From an uncultured Selenomonadaceae bacterium (GTDB taxonomy: Bacteria; Bacillota; Negativicutes; Selenomonadales; Selenomonadaceae), in assembly GCA_905234175.1 (NCBI GenBank), contig CAJOGX010000018.1:1-64000 (forward strand): 64,000 bases of DNA, in the 5' to 3' direction. Below the pieces are notes generated by a model. The model worked only from the letters and a program-made list of their open reading frames with translations, was not told the DNA's origin and ran no database searches. A program made the translations under genes and the position numbers. Below are positions 9,819 through 19,401 of this stretch, in pieces; the first letter of the stretch is position 1, and each line of letters opens with the position of its first letter.

Positions 9819-10712
9819 ATGGACAATCTTAACGACAGCAAGCCGCGAATAATAATCGTGACGGGAATGAGCGGCAGCGGGAAAACGCAGGCTTGCCGGT
9901 GCCTTGAAGACCTCGGCTACTTTTGCGTAGACAATCTCCCGCCGGTTTTCATTCCAAAATTCGTGGAACTTTGCTCGCACGCCTCAAGCCACGTCAGCAA
10001 AGTCGTTTTCGTCGTCGATACGCGCAGCCGCGAATTTTTTGACACGCTCCTCCACGTCCTTGAAGAAATGGACAAAACCGATACTGAATACGAAATGCTT
10101 TTCATGGACGCCAGCGATGACGCGATTATCCGCCGCTACAAGGAAACGCGCCGCCGCCACCCAATGGCTCCCTCCGCCCGCATTTCCGACGGCGTTGCTA
10201 AGGAGCGCGCAAGATTGGAAGCCGTCCGCGCGAAGGCGACTTACCTTATCGACACTTCCAGCCTCAGCAAAGCGGAACTGCGCGAAAAAATCAAGCGGCT
10301 TTTCGGCAAGCACGAGGGCGTCGGTATGAATATTTCCGTGCTGAGTTTCGGTTTCAAATTCGGTATGCCAATGGATGCGGACATGGTTTTGGACGTGCGC
10401 TTTCTGCCAAATCCTTTCTACGTCGAGGAAATGCGCCACAAATCCGGCTCCGTGCCCGAAGTCGCCGCGTATATCGCTGAAAAGCCAGTCACGCAGGAAT
10501 TTCTCAAGCGCCTTGATAATCTTGTTGACTTTCTCGTCCCGCAGTACGTCAAGGAAGGCAAGAGCCAGCTGGTTATCGCCGTGGGCTGTACCGGCGGAAT
10601 GCACCGCAGCGTTTTTATCGCGAAACATTTGTTCGACATGATTGCGGAGAGCGGCTACACCGTCAACCTTGAGCACCGCGATTTGATGAAGAATGACGTG
10701 TGGGAAACCTGA
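9819..10712 (+). CDS. rapZ: RNase adapter protein RapZ / YvcJ nucleotide-binding protein
   Basis: IIIVTGMSGSGKTQACRCLEDLGYFCVDNLPP; HRSVFIAKHL; C-terminal domain typical of RapZ. ORF track starts at 9810; internal ATG at 9819 also possible. Confidence 0.95.
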   Translation: MDNLNDSKPRIIIVTGMSGSGKTQACRCLEDLGYFCVDNLPPVFIPKFVELCSHASSHVSKVVFVVDTRSREFFDTLLHVLEEMDKTDTEYEMLFMDASDDAIIRRYKETRRRHPMAPSARISDGVAKERARLEAVRAKATYLIDTSSLSKAELREKIKRLFGKHEGVGMNISVLSFGFKFGMPMDADMVLDVRFLPNPFYVEEMRHKSGSVPEVAAYIAEKPVTQEFLKRLDNLVDFLVPQYVKEGKSQLVIAVGCTGGMHRSVFIAKHLFDMIAESGYTVNLEHRDLMKNDVWET

Positions 10713-10713
10713 C

Positions 10714-11997
10714 ATGCGACACTTGATAAAATGGCTGTACCCAGGAATGAAAATGAAGCGCTGGCTCCTGCTTTTCGCGGTGGGCGTCGTGCTGGTAACT
10801 TTCGGCGCGGTACTGGCTCTGAACTATGAATACCTCGGTCGCGCGGAGGAAAAAATTTTCCAGTTCGCTTATGCCCGTGTCGGCAGCCACAGCTACGGCG
10901 TAACGCGCGCCGTCGGTTTCGTCATGATTGCCATTGGCGCTATCGTCATGATGTATTCCACGCGCTCGATTATCCGTTCGATTATCGCCGTGCTCATTCC
11001 CGACCGCAGCGAAAGAATTGTTGACATTATTTTTGAGGAGCGCAAGCTGAGCAAAGGCCCCGTCGTGACGGTTATTGGCGGCGGGCACGGGCTTTCCGTT
11101 TTGTTGCGCGGTATCAAGGCGTCGACTTCAAACGTTTCGGCGGTGGTTACCGTTGCAGACGACGGCGGGAGCAGCGGGCGCCTGCGCGAAGAACTTGGAA
11201 TAATTCCGCCTGGCGATTTGCGCAACTGCCTCGTCGCGCTGGCTGATACTGAGCCTTTAATGGAAAAACTTTTTCAGTACAGATTCAAAGGCGATACGCC
11301 GCTTGCCGGTCACAGTTTCGGAAATTTGTTCATCGCCGCCATGAATGAAGTCACCGGCGATATGGAGACCGCGCTCAAAGAATCGTCCAAAGTTCTCGCC
11401 GTCAAAGGGCGCGTCATTCCCGCCAGCAAAGAATACGTCCGCCTTGACGCGATTATGACGGACGGTACCGTGGTTGAAGGCGAATCGCAAATTCCTGAGG
11501 CGCATAAAAAAATTCGGCGGGTTGAACTCTTTCCGAAGAAAGTTCCCGCCGTGCCAGCCGCGCTCGAAGCCATTGAGTCCGCCGACGCAATTATTTTAGG
11601 GCCAGGCAGTTTGTACACGAGTATTATGCCCAATCTTTTGGTTGACGGCGTTGCCCGAGCGCTCAAGCGTTCCCGTGCGATTAAAATTTATATCTGCAAC
11701 GTCCTGACGCAGCCTGGCGAAACCGACGGCTACAGCGCGTTCGACCACGCCAAGGCGATTTTCGACCACACGGGACGCGGCGCTATCGATTATGTGCTGG
11801 TTAATTCCGCGCCAATTCCCGAAAAATTTATTGGCGAGGCTAAGCCCGTCGTTGTCGACGAAGATAAAATTAACGCGCTCGGCTGCGGACTCATCAAAGC
11901 AGATTTGCTAAGCGAGACAGACGCCGGCCGCCACGATCCGGATAAACTTTGCCGCGCCGTCATGAAAATTATTTACGAAATGAATCCGCGCCGCTAA
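10714..11997 (+). CDS. yvcK: YvcK/CofD-like gluconeogenesis factor
   Basis: VVTVIGGGHGLSVLLRGIK, VTVADDGGSSGRLREELGIIPPGDLRNCL. Confidence 0.93.
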   Translation: MRHLIKWLYPGMKMKRWLLLFAVGVVLVTFGAVLALNYEYLGRAEEKIFQFAYARVGSHSYGVTRAVGFVMIAIGAIVMMYSTRSIIRSIIAVLIPDRSERIVDIIFEERKLSKGPVVTVIGGGHGLSVLLRGIKASTSNVSAVVTVADDGGSSGRLREELGIIPPGDLRNCLVALADTEPLMEKLFQYRFKGDTPLAGHSFGNLFIAAMNEVTGDMETALKESSKVLAVKGRVIPASKEYVRLDAIMTDGTVVEGESQIPEAHKKIRRVELFPKKVPAVPAALEAIESADAIILGPGSLYTSIMPNLLVDGVARALKRSRAIKIYICNVLTQPGETDGYSAFDHAKAIFDHTGRGAIDYVLVNSAPIPEKFIGEAKPVVVDEDKINALGCGLIKADLLSETDAGRHDPDKLCRAVMKIIYEMNPRR

Positions 11998-12368
11998 TCC
12001 TGCCGCCTGCGAATAATTTCCGTCTCCACGTAGTCAATGCAGCCCGCGATTGCCACGCTCGGCTTGCGTATCCGCACAATCGCTTCCCGCGCGAAGGTTA
12101 TCCGCTCCAGAATTGCGTCCGCTATCGTTATGCCGAGTTCCGCCAGCACGTTGAAGCGCCGGTTCTCAACAAAGCCCTTAACAATTTCGTAGACGCGCGC
12201 CTCGTTCGCCGCCTCCTCGAATTTATTCAAATCGCCAATCGTATTTTCGTCAACCTGAAGTTCCACGTCAAGGAAAAATTTCTGCCCCTGCTCGCGCTCG
12301 TATTCGTAGTAGCCGTGGAACCCGTAAAACATCATGTTCGTCATGCGCATCTTAATCATACGAATCAC
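11994..12368 (-). CDS. folB: Dihydroneopterin aldolase
   Basis: MFYGFHGYYEYEREQGQKFFLDVEL... typical FolB. Confidence 0.9.
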   Translation of the reverse strand: MIRMIKMRMTNMMFYGFHGYYEYEREQGQKFFLDVELQVDENTIGDLNKFEEAANEARVYEIVKGFVENRRFNVLAELGITIADAILERITFAREAIVRIRKPSVAIAGCIDYVETEIIRRRQD

Positions 12369-12417
12369 CTCGCGCAGATTTTATCACAGATTTTTCAAAG
12401 TGTGAAGGAGAATTTTT

Positions 12418-13044
12418 TTGGAAGCCTCTACTTTTTTTGCGTTCCTCACGGCGTCGATTTTGCTGACGCTGGCGCCAGGACCGGACATTTTGTACCTGCT
12501 GACGAAGAGTTTATCGAGCGGCGCGCGGGCAGGAATTTCCTTAGCGGCGGGACTGGTGAGCGGTATCGCCTTTCACACGTTTTTAGTAATGGTCGGCGTC
12601 GCGGCAGTCATACAAAATTCGCCGCTCGCTCAGCTGGCACTGAAACTTTTCGGCGCGGCGTACCTTCTGTTCTTAGCGTTCAAGGCGTTCAAAGCGGCTC
12701 GCGCAGGAGCGAAAATCTCAATAAAAAAAGCCGACGCCGGTTCCTCGCTGGGAGAATTGTACCGGCGCGGCGTCCTTATGAATGTTCTCAACCCGAAAGT
12801 CCTGCTGTTTTTCTTAGCGTTTCTGCCACAGTTCGTAAACCTTTCCTCAGAAAACGCCAGCTTTCAAATCGCGCTGCTGGGCCTGACGTTCGCGGCTCAG
12901 GCGTTCGTAATTTTTTCAGCGATAGCCACAGCCGCCGCAAGAGTTCGGAAAATAATTTTGCGGAAGAAAAATCTCGGTCAGCTCTTCGCGTACGTTGAAG
13001 CCGCCGTGCTCGCCGTTATCGCAATTTCGCTGCTGGCACTTTGA
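12418..13044 (+). CDS. LysE/RhtB family amino-acid exporter (TTG start)
   Basis: LTLAPGPDILYLLTKSLSSGARAGISLAAGLVSG; LNPKVLLFFLAFLPQF. Confidence 0.9.
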   Translation: MEASTFFAFLTASILLTLAPGPDILYLLTKSLSSGARAGISLAAGLVSGIAFHTFLVMVGVAAVIQNSPLAQLALKLFGAAYLLFLAFKAFKAARAGAKISIKKADAGSSLGELYRRGVLMNVLNPKVLLFFLAFLPQFVNLSSENASFQIALLGLTFAAQAFVIFSAIATAAARVRKIILRKKNLGQLFAYVEAAVLAVIAISLLAL

Positions 13045-16000
13045 GCGTATAAATTTTCAAAGTCGGTGACGGAATATTTTTCAGCGGTAATTTCGGACAA
13101 CTGCGCGCCGCCGGAAATGAAATTGGTATCGTCCTCAGTAAACCACATGCCGCTGCGTCCGCTGACGGCGTTGCCATTGCTCATACTATAATTCAGCGGC
13201 GTGCCATTTTTATCTGTGCCGGTGATAGTTTTGCCGCTGGCGTTCTTAAAAGTGAGCGTGGCGGAACCAATTTTCAGCACAACATCCTTGCCGCTCAGTG
13301 AAATGCCTGTTACATTGCCGCTGGTGATTTTAATGCGGTCTTCCTCGGCGTAATCCGTGATAACGTCGCTGCCGTCGCTGGAACTGAAAACGAAAGTGTC
13401 AGAGCCCGCGCCGCCGGTAAGGGTATCGTTCCCCGCGCCGCCAGAAAGCGTATCATTGCCAGTCTCGCCGTAGAGTTTGTCCGCGCCCGCACCGCCAAAA
13501 AGTGAATCGTTGCCTGCGCCGCCGTACAGCGTATCGTTGCCGCTGCCGCCGTCGATATAGTCAGCGCCCTTGCCGCCCTTGAGCGAATTTGCCTTAGTGT
13601 TGCCGACGATTGAAATATTTTTTGTAACGGCAGACGCGTTGACTTTCGTAACAGTTGACGCGTAGTCAGCCAGGTCAATTTTGCTGCCGCTAAAAGCAGT
13701 CGATGCGGTTAGAGTTACGCCACTGACGGAAATTCCGGCGGGCAGAGTGCTCAGCGGATAGACCTGCGAAGTTTCTTTACCGCTGGCGTCGATGACGGTG
13801 ATAGCTTTGTTCTTGCCGTTCTTGACGGTTAAGTTGCCGCTGGAAGTTTTCAAGACGACGCTTGTGCCGCTTAAGCTCGCGCTGGTTATGGACGCGCCGG
13901 AGAGTTTAATTTTGTCAGTACCAGCAACGTAATCTTGAATCAAATCGTTGCCGCTTGAATAAATGTAAACGTCAGCGCCGCCGCCGAGTGAAACTGTGTC
14001 GTTCCCCGCGCCGCCAGAAATTGTATCTGCGCCCTTGCCGCCTTTCAAACTGTTCGCCTTTGCGCTGCCGACGATTGAAATTCCGCGCGAAAGAGCCGAG
14101 GCGTTGACTTTCGTGACGTTCGTAGCGTAGTCCGACAGATTAATTTCGCTGCCGGTGAAGGCGGCCGAGGCGGTTAAAGTTGCGCCGCTCACGGAAATTC
14201 CGGCTGGGATTGTCGAGCCGCCGCCGCTGGAACTGCCGCCTATAACCGTAGAAATGACGGAACCGGAGCCGGTTTTAATTTTCAGCGTCTTATCTTTGGC
14301 GTCCTTCAAGAGTACGGAGCCGGTGCCAATCGTCAGCAGAACGTCCGCGCCGCTGAGTGTGGCTTTGCTGATAGAGCCGCTGGTAACGTGGAGAGTGTCG
14401 TTTGCGCCGAAGCTGTAAACGGTATCTGCGCCGTCGCCGTTCGCGTACTGGTAGAGCGCTTTGCCGTCCGCCAGAATCACGCGGTCATTGCCGGCGCCGC
14501 CGTTTATCGTGAGGCTGCCGGTCGTGGCGTTTATGGTATCGTTGCCGTCGCCGCCGAGAATCGTCACGGTGCCGTTGAGGTTGAAAATATAATCGTCGCC
14601 TGCGCCGCCGCTAAGCGTGGAATTGTTGCCGACGTTGAGAATGGTATCGTCCGCGCCCGTGCCGATGACTTGAGCTCGCGCGGTGCTGTTCACGAGGTAC
14701 TGACCAGATTCAACGGTTGGTTCCGGCGGCGTCAGGGAAACTTTTTCTATGGTTAGAGTTTTGCCAGCCGCGCCGTCCAGCGTGATATTCCCGCTGCCAA
14801 CTTTAACGATAACATTCTTTCCACTGGAAGTTGTGGAGTAGCTGCCGGAAATCTGGAGCGTGTCGTTTTCGTCAAAGCCGTAGACGTAATCGTTGCCGTC
14901 ACCCGTAGCGTATTGAATCGCCGCTGATACGCTTCCGTAATAACTTGAATCTGTAAGTTTAATAGTGTCGTTGCCGGTTCCCGCGTTTATCGTAAGATTT
15001 TTAGTAGAACGTTCGGCTCCAATATAATCGTCGCCAGCCCCACCGCTAATCGCACCATTGTCATTAGAGTAACTGTAAATTTCATCTGATCCAGCGCTGC
15101 CGTCGAGAGTTGAATTAACGCCGTTACTATAAATGTAATCGTTCCCTGTTCCGCCGATAATTAACGCTGCCGCACCACTGTTTGAAAGGCTGTCATTCCC
15201 GTCGCCGCCTTCAATGGTAACATTGCCGCCTTCGTTGCTTATTGTGTCGCGTCCCGTGCCTCCTCTGATAAAGTTACTATTACCACCTTCCGTTCTGATA
15301 TAATCATGTCCAGCGTCGCCGGTTATCGTGCCGTTGCCGCCTTGGAGGCTTATCCAGTCATTTCCATTTCCGCCAACAAATGATACGTTATTTGTATATC
15401 CGTAATAACTGTGACCGCTATTAATGCTGTCGTGCCCGTCGCCGCCGACGATTGTAACGTTGCTGTAGTTTATGTTGAGAATTGAATCGTTGCCCGCCAG
15501 CCCGACTATAACTTTATCTGAAGAACTGATAGTCATATTATCGTGTCCGCTCGTTCCCTTGACGACGTTGCTCCCGCTGATTGTATTTGAATTATCTTGC
15601 TGAACAACTTCGCTCTCGGTGAAACTGTTGACGTTGACGATATTCAGCGATTTGCCAGCCGCGCCGTCCAGCGTAATGTTCCCACTGCCAACTTTTACAA
15701 TGACGTGGTTGCCGCTTTGAACGGTGGAATAGCTGCCAATAATCTGGAGCGTGTCATTTTCGTCAAAACCGTAGACGTAATCTGTACCGTCGCCGCTGGC
15801 GTATTGAATCGCCGCTCTCACACTTCCATAATAGCTTGAATCTGTAAGTTTAACTGTATCGTTGCCAGTTCCTGCGTTTATCGTGAGATTTTTAGTAGAA
15901 TGTTCAGCCTCGATATAATCATCGCTTGCACCGCCACTAATTGAACCATTACTACTGGAAGTTAAATAGATTCTGTCATCGCCAGTGCCACCGTCAAGTG

Positions 16001-16496
16001 TTACGCCTACTCCTTTTCTGCTGCGAATATAATCGTTGCCACTCGCTCCACTAATGAAAACATTATCACCTTCGGTAACAAGGCTGTCGTCTCCGGCTTC
16101 GCCAAAAATCGTGACGTTGTTGCCCTCGTTTAATACTGTATCATGTCCATTTCCGCCGATGACAGAATTATTATTCCCGATATCTGTGATTTCGTCATTG
16201 CCATCGTCACCGGTTATCGTACCATTGCTCCCATGAAGGCTTATCCAGTCATTTCCAGCACCACCAACGATTGAAGCGTTGTTTGCATCTCCATAATAAC
16301 TGTGACCGCTATTAATGCTATCATTGCCGTCACCGCCAGAAATGGTAACGTCGCTGTGGTTCCTGTCGTAAACCGTGTCGTTTCCGCCGTAAGCAAAAAC
16401 AATCTGCTCCGAGCCGGTCACTGTAATATTGTCATGCCCGTCGGTGCCCCTGAGAGTTTCTGCAAAGCGCTGAAGCTCAAAATCTATCTTAACCAA
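12978..16496 (-). CDS. RTX-type (hemolysin-type Ca2+-binding repeat) secreted protein
   Basis: Many GGxGxDxx nonapeptides (GGDGNDSIN, GGAGNDTL); N-terminus MVKIDFELQRFAETL; internal duplicated modules. Confidence 0.92.
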   Translation of the reverse strand: MVKIDFELQRFAETLRGTDGHDNITVTGSEQIVFAYGGNDTVYDRNHSDVTISGGDGNDSINSGHSYYGDANNASIVGGAGNDWISLHGSNGTITGDDGNDEITDIGNNNSVIGGNGHDTVLNEGNNVTIFGEAGDDSLVTEGDNVFISGASGNDYIRSRKGVGVTLDGGTGDDRIYLTSSSNGSISGGASDDYIEAEHSTKNLTINAGTGNDTVKLTDSSYYGSVRAAIQYASGDGTDYVYGFDENDTLQIIGSYSTVQSGNHVIVKVGSGNITLDGAAGKSLNIVNVNSFTESEVVQQDNSNTISGSNVVKGTSGHDNMTISSSDKVIVGLAGNDSILNINYSNVTIVGGDGHDSINSGHSYYGYTNNVSFVGGNGNDWISLQGGNGTITGDAGHDYIRTEGGNSNFIRGGTGRDTISNEGGNVTIEGGDGNDSLSNSGAAALIIGGTGNDYIYSNGVNSTLDGSAGSDEIYSYSNDNGAISGGAGDDYIGAERSTKNLTINAGTGNDTIKLTDSSYYGSVSAAIQYATGDGNDYVYGFDENDTLQISGSYSTTSSGKNVIVKVGSGNITLDGAAGKTLTIEKVSLTPPEPTVESGQYLVNSTARAQVIGTGADDTILNVGNNSTLSGGAGDDYIFNLNGTVTILGGDGNDTINATTGSLTINGGAGNDRVILADGKALYQYANGDGADTVYSFGANDTLHVTSGSISKATLSGADVLLTIGTGSVLLKDAKDKTLKIKTGSGSVISTVIGGSSSGGGSTIPAGISVSGATLTASAAFTGSEINLSDYATNVTKVNASALSRGISIVGSAKANSLKGGKGADTISGGAGNDTVSLGGGADVYIYSSGNDLIQDYVAGTDKIKLSGASITSASLSGTSVVLKTSSGNLTVKNGKNKAITVIDASGKETSQVYPLSTLPAGISVSGVTLTASTAFSGSKIDLADYASTVTKVNASAVTKNISIVGNTKANSLKGGKGADYIDGGSGNDTLYGGAGNDSLFGGAGADKLYGETGNDTLSGGAGNDTLTGGAGSDTFVFSSSDGSDVITDYAEEDRIKITSGNVTGISLSGKDVVLKIGSATLTFKNASGKTITGTDKNGTPLNYSMSNGNAVSGRSGMWFTEDDTNFISGGAQLSEITAEKYSVTDFENLYAQSASSEIAITASTAASTYAKS

Positions 16497-16542
16497 AAAA
16501 ATCCGCTCCTTCCAGAAAAAGCCAACATAATTATTCTGGAAA

Positions 16543-16610
16543 ATTATACCCCCCTGTTTGCGATTGTCAATGAATAGTGCCGTTTCTAATTAAACTTTAA
16601 TGAAACTAAA
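16543..16610 (-). promoter_or_regulatory. Sigma70-type promoter with C6/G6 tract in spacer, upstream of RTX gene
   Basis: TTGACA (16565-16570) -16 nt ATCGCAAACAGGGGGG- TATAAT (16543-16548) on minus strand. Confidence 0.8.
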
Positions 16611-16648
16611 AAAGCGCCGCCGCCTAAGCAGTGACGCTCCAAAATTTT

Positions 16649-17782
16649 TTATTTCAACATTGCCAGCATTGTGCCCGCAGCAACAGCCGTCCCGATAACG
16701 CCCGCGACGTTCGGTCCCATTGCATGCATGAGCAGATAGTTGCCAGGCTTGGACTTCATGCCGACAATCTGGCTGACGCGCGCCGCCATAGGAACGGCCG
16801 AAACGCCCGCCGAGCCAATCAGCGGATTAACCTTCCAGCCGGACATTCTGCACATGATTTTCCCGAAAAGCACGCCGCCAGCCGTGCCGCCCATAAACGC
16901 AACCAGACCGAGGCAGATTATAAGCAGCGTCTGCGGTACAAGGAAATCGTCCGCGTTCATCGTCATGCCAGTGCCCGTCGCAAGGAAAATCGTAACGATA
17001 TTGCAAAGCGCGTTCTGCGCAGTATCTGAAAGCCTGTCGGTAACGCCGCTCTCACGCAGCAAATTCCCGAGCATGAGCATTCCTAAAAGCGCGGCGATAG
17101 GCGGCAGGAGCAGGCTGATAAAAATTGTGACGACGATTGGGAAAACGACGCGCTCGAATTTCGTGACCGTGCGCAGTTCCGTCATGACAATTTCGCGCTC
17201 TTTCTGCGTAGTCAGCGCCTTCATTATTGGCGGCTGAATCATCGGCACCAGCGACATGTACGTGTACGCCGCGACTGCGATAGCGCCCAGCAAATGCGGC
17301 GCCAGCTTTATCGAAAGGTAAATCGACGTGGGGCCGTCCGCGCCGCCAATTATTCCTATCGCCGCCGCTTCTTTTATATCGAAGCCGACAATCATCGCGC
17401 CCGCCAGCGCCACGAATACGCCAATCTGAGCAGCCGCTCCAAGCAAAAGCGTCGAAGGACGAGCCAGCAGCGGTCCGAAGTCAGTCATCGCGCCAATTCC
17501 TAAAAATATCAGCGGCGGAAAAATTTCGTAGTTTATGCCGTAGCGAATCGCCTGCATGACGTTCATTTCGTCGCCGAAAAATCCCGTGTTCGGGAAGTTC
17601 GCAAGTATGCACCCGAAGGCTATCGGCCCCAGAAGCAACGGCTCAAATTCCTTTACGAACGCCATGTACAATAGCAGCAGCCCGACGAGTATCATTATCC
17701 CGTTGCCTGGCGTGAAAGCCGAAAAGCCGCTGTCGTTCCAGACCGCCTGCAGCGATACCGAAAACGCGTTTAAAAATTCCAA
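16649..17782 (-). CDS. oadB: Na+-translocating decarboxylase beta subunit (oxaloacetate/methylmalonyl-CoA decarboxylase)
   Basis: [37 protein letters not shown]. Confidence 0.93.
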   Translation of the reverse strand: MEFLNAFSVSLQAVWNDSGFSAFTPGNGIMILVGLLLLYMAFVKEFEPLLLGPIAFGCILANFPNTGFFGDEMNVMQAIRYGINYEIFPPLIFLGIGAMTDFGPLLARPSTLLLGAAAQIGVFVALAGAMIVGFDIKEAAAIGIIGGADGPTSIYLSIKLAPHLLGAIAVAAYTYMSLVPMIQPPIMKALTTQKEREIVMTELRTVTKFERVVFPIVVTIFISLLLPPIAALLGMLMLGNLLRESGVTDRLSDTAQNALCNIVTIFLATGTGMTMNADDFLVPQTLLIICLGLVAFMGGTAGGVLFGKIMCRMSGWKVNPLIGSAGVSAVPMAARVSQIVGMKSKPGNYLLMHAMGPNVAGVIGTAVAAGTMLAMLK

Positions 17783-17809
17783 TCAAGTTCCCTCCCAAAA
17801 ATTTCGTGC

Positions 17810-18208
17810 TCAGACGTGCGTCAAGCCCTTGCTAAGCGCGTTCTGGTGCCACGCTGAATTATTTTCGTTGACGATTCTTACTGCGTGAACCGTGCCGTTT
17901 ATCCCGCAGCAGGCTATTGCCGCAGAAATTGCCGCGATGACTTCCGGCGAAATTCCTTCCTCTGCAACCGGCTCCGGCGCCGCCGCTGAATTTTGATTTT
18001 CCTTAAGCTTAGCGATAATCGCCGCCGTTTCGTCCGCCTCCGTGCCCGCGTCGATATTTTTGACTTCCGGCGGTTTCGTCGGGTCGAGCTTGTGAATTAG
18101 CTGAATCAGCACGCTCAGCGAAATCAGCACTATGAAAACGACCGTCATATTTATCATCATGATTATGAACGGATTTGTTGTTACAGGATGTCCCATGAAA
18201 ATTACCAC
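17810..18208 (-). CDS. OadG-family decarboxylase gamma/delta subunit
   Basis: N-terminal TM (FIIMMINMTVVFIVLISLSVLIQLIHKLDP), C-terminal EVIAAISAAIACC; adjacent to oadB. Confidence 0.75.
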   Translation of the reverse strand: MVIFMGHPVTTNPFIIMMINMTVVFIVLISLSVLIQLIHKLDPTKPPEVKNIDAGTEADETAAIIAKLKENQNSAAAPEPVAEEGISPEVIAAISAAIACCGINGTVHAVRIVNENNSAWHQNALSKGLTHV

Positions 18209-18387
18209 CTCGTAAAATAAAAAAACTCCATATATTTTAATGACTGCGCGCGGAAAAAGAAAATTCTTTGTTTGAATTGATTTTATTCCCGCTGGTTATC
18301 GAAAAAATAAAATCTTGCGCAGATATGCAATCAGTGCTAAAATTTCTGCTGTTACTGAACTTTTTTTAACAAAAGGAGAAATTTCAA

Positions 18388-19401
18388 ATGATTGTTGTAA
18401 TGTCGCCGCTTGCGACCAAAGAAAATCTTCAGGACGTTATCAAAAAGCTCGAATCGCTGAACCTGCGCACGCACCTTTCCACGGGCGACGAACGCACTAT
18501 CGTCGGGGTTATCGGCGACAAGAAAATTATCGCCAACCTCGAAATGGAAATGATGGCGGGCGTTGAAAAAACTGTTCGCATTACCGAAAAATACAAGCTC
18601 GTCAGCCGCGATTTTCACCCGCAGGATACCGTTATCGACGTGGGCGGCGTGGAAATTGGCGGCAAGGAAATTGTTGTTATGGCTGGCCCCTGCGCCGTCG
18701 AAAGTCTCGAACAGCTGCGCGAAGCGGCGCGCGGCGTCAAGGAGGCCGGTGCCAAAATTCTGCGCGGTGGCGCCTACAAACCCCGCACTTCCCCCTACGA
18801 TTTCCAGGGTCTCGGCGAGGAAGGCCTGAAACTTTTGCGGCAGGTTGCTGACGAGTTCGATTTGAAAGTTGTAACCGAAGTCGTTGACCGAGAAGATATT
18901 CCGCTTATCGAAGAGTACGCTGACATTTTGCAGGTCGGCGCGCGCAACATGCAGAATTTCCAAATGCTCAAGGCGCTCGGCACCGCCAAAAAGCCCGTCA
19001 TGCTCAAGCGCGGACTTTCCGCCACGATTTCCGAATGGCTCAACGCCGCTGAATACATCATGACCGGCGGCAACGAAAATGTCATGTTCTGCGAGCGCGG
19101 CATTCGCACTTACGAAACTTTCACGCGCAACACAATGGATTTGAGCGCCGTCGCCGCGATTAAGGAACTTTCCCACCTGCCAATCGTCGCTGACCCCAGC
19201 CACGGTACCGGCCGCCGCCCAATGATTGCGCCAATGGCTCGCGCGTCTATCGCTGTCGGCGCGGACGCTCTGATGATTGAAGTTCACCCGCACCCAGAAA
19301 GCGCGTGGTCTGACGGCAACCAGTCTCTCACGCCCGCGCAGTTCAAAGATTTAATGGCGAACCTCGGCGACATTGCAAAGGCGGTCGGGCGCACGATATG
19401 A
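18388..19401 (+). CDS. aroF: 3-deoxy-7-phosphoheptulonate synthase (AroF type)
   Basis: MIVVMSPLATKENL..; MAGPCAVES; GGAYKPRTSPYDFQGLGEEGL; DPSHGTGRR. Confidence 0.96.
   Translation: MIVVMSPLATKENLQDVIKKLESLNLRTHLSTGDERTIVGVIGDKKIIANLEMEMMAGVEKTVRITEKYKLVSRDFHPQDTVIDVGGVEIGGKEIVVMAGPCAVESLEQLREAARGVKEAGAKILRGGAYKPRTSPYDFQGLGEEGLKLLRQVADEFDLKVVTEVVDREDIPLIEEYADILQVGARNMQNFQMLKALGTAKKPVMLKRGLSATISEWLNAAEYIMTGGNENVMFCERGIRTYETFTRNTMDLSAVAAIKELSHLPIVADPSHGTGRRPMIAPMARASIAVGADALMIEVHPHPESAWSDGNQSLTPAQFKDLMANLGDIAKAVGRTI

Noticed and set aside
9555-9980. Type I toxin ORF on the minus strand beside the 9.6 kb hairpin
   Set aside because: No short hydrophobic toxin-like peptide found in any minus frame; only a 16-residue polar ORF.
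13078-16450. Possible CRISPR or tandem-repeat array within the RTX region
   Set aside because: The periodic GCC/GTCG-rich signal comes from GGxGxDxx codons in a coding sequence, not uniform repeats with unique spacers.
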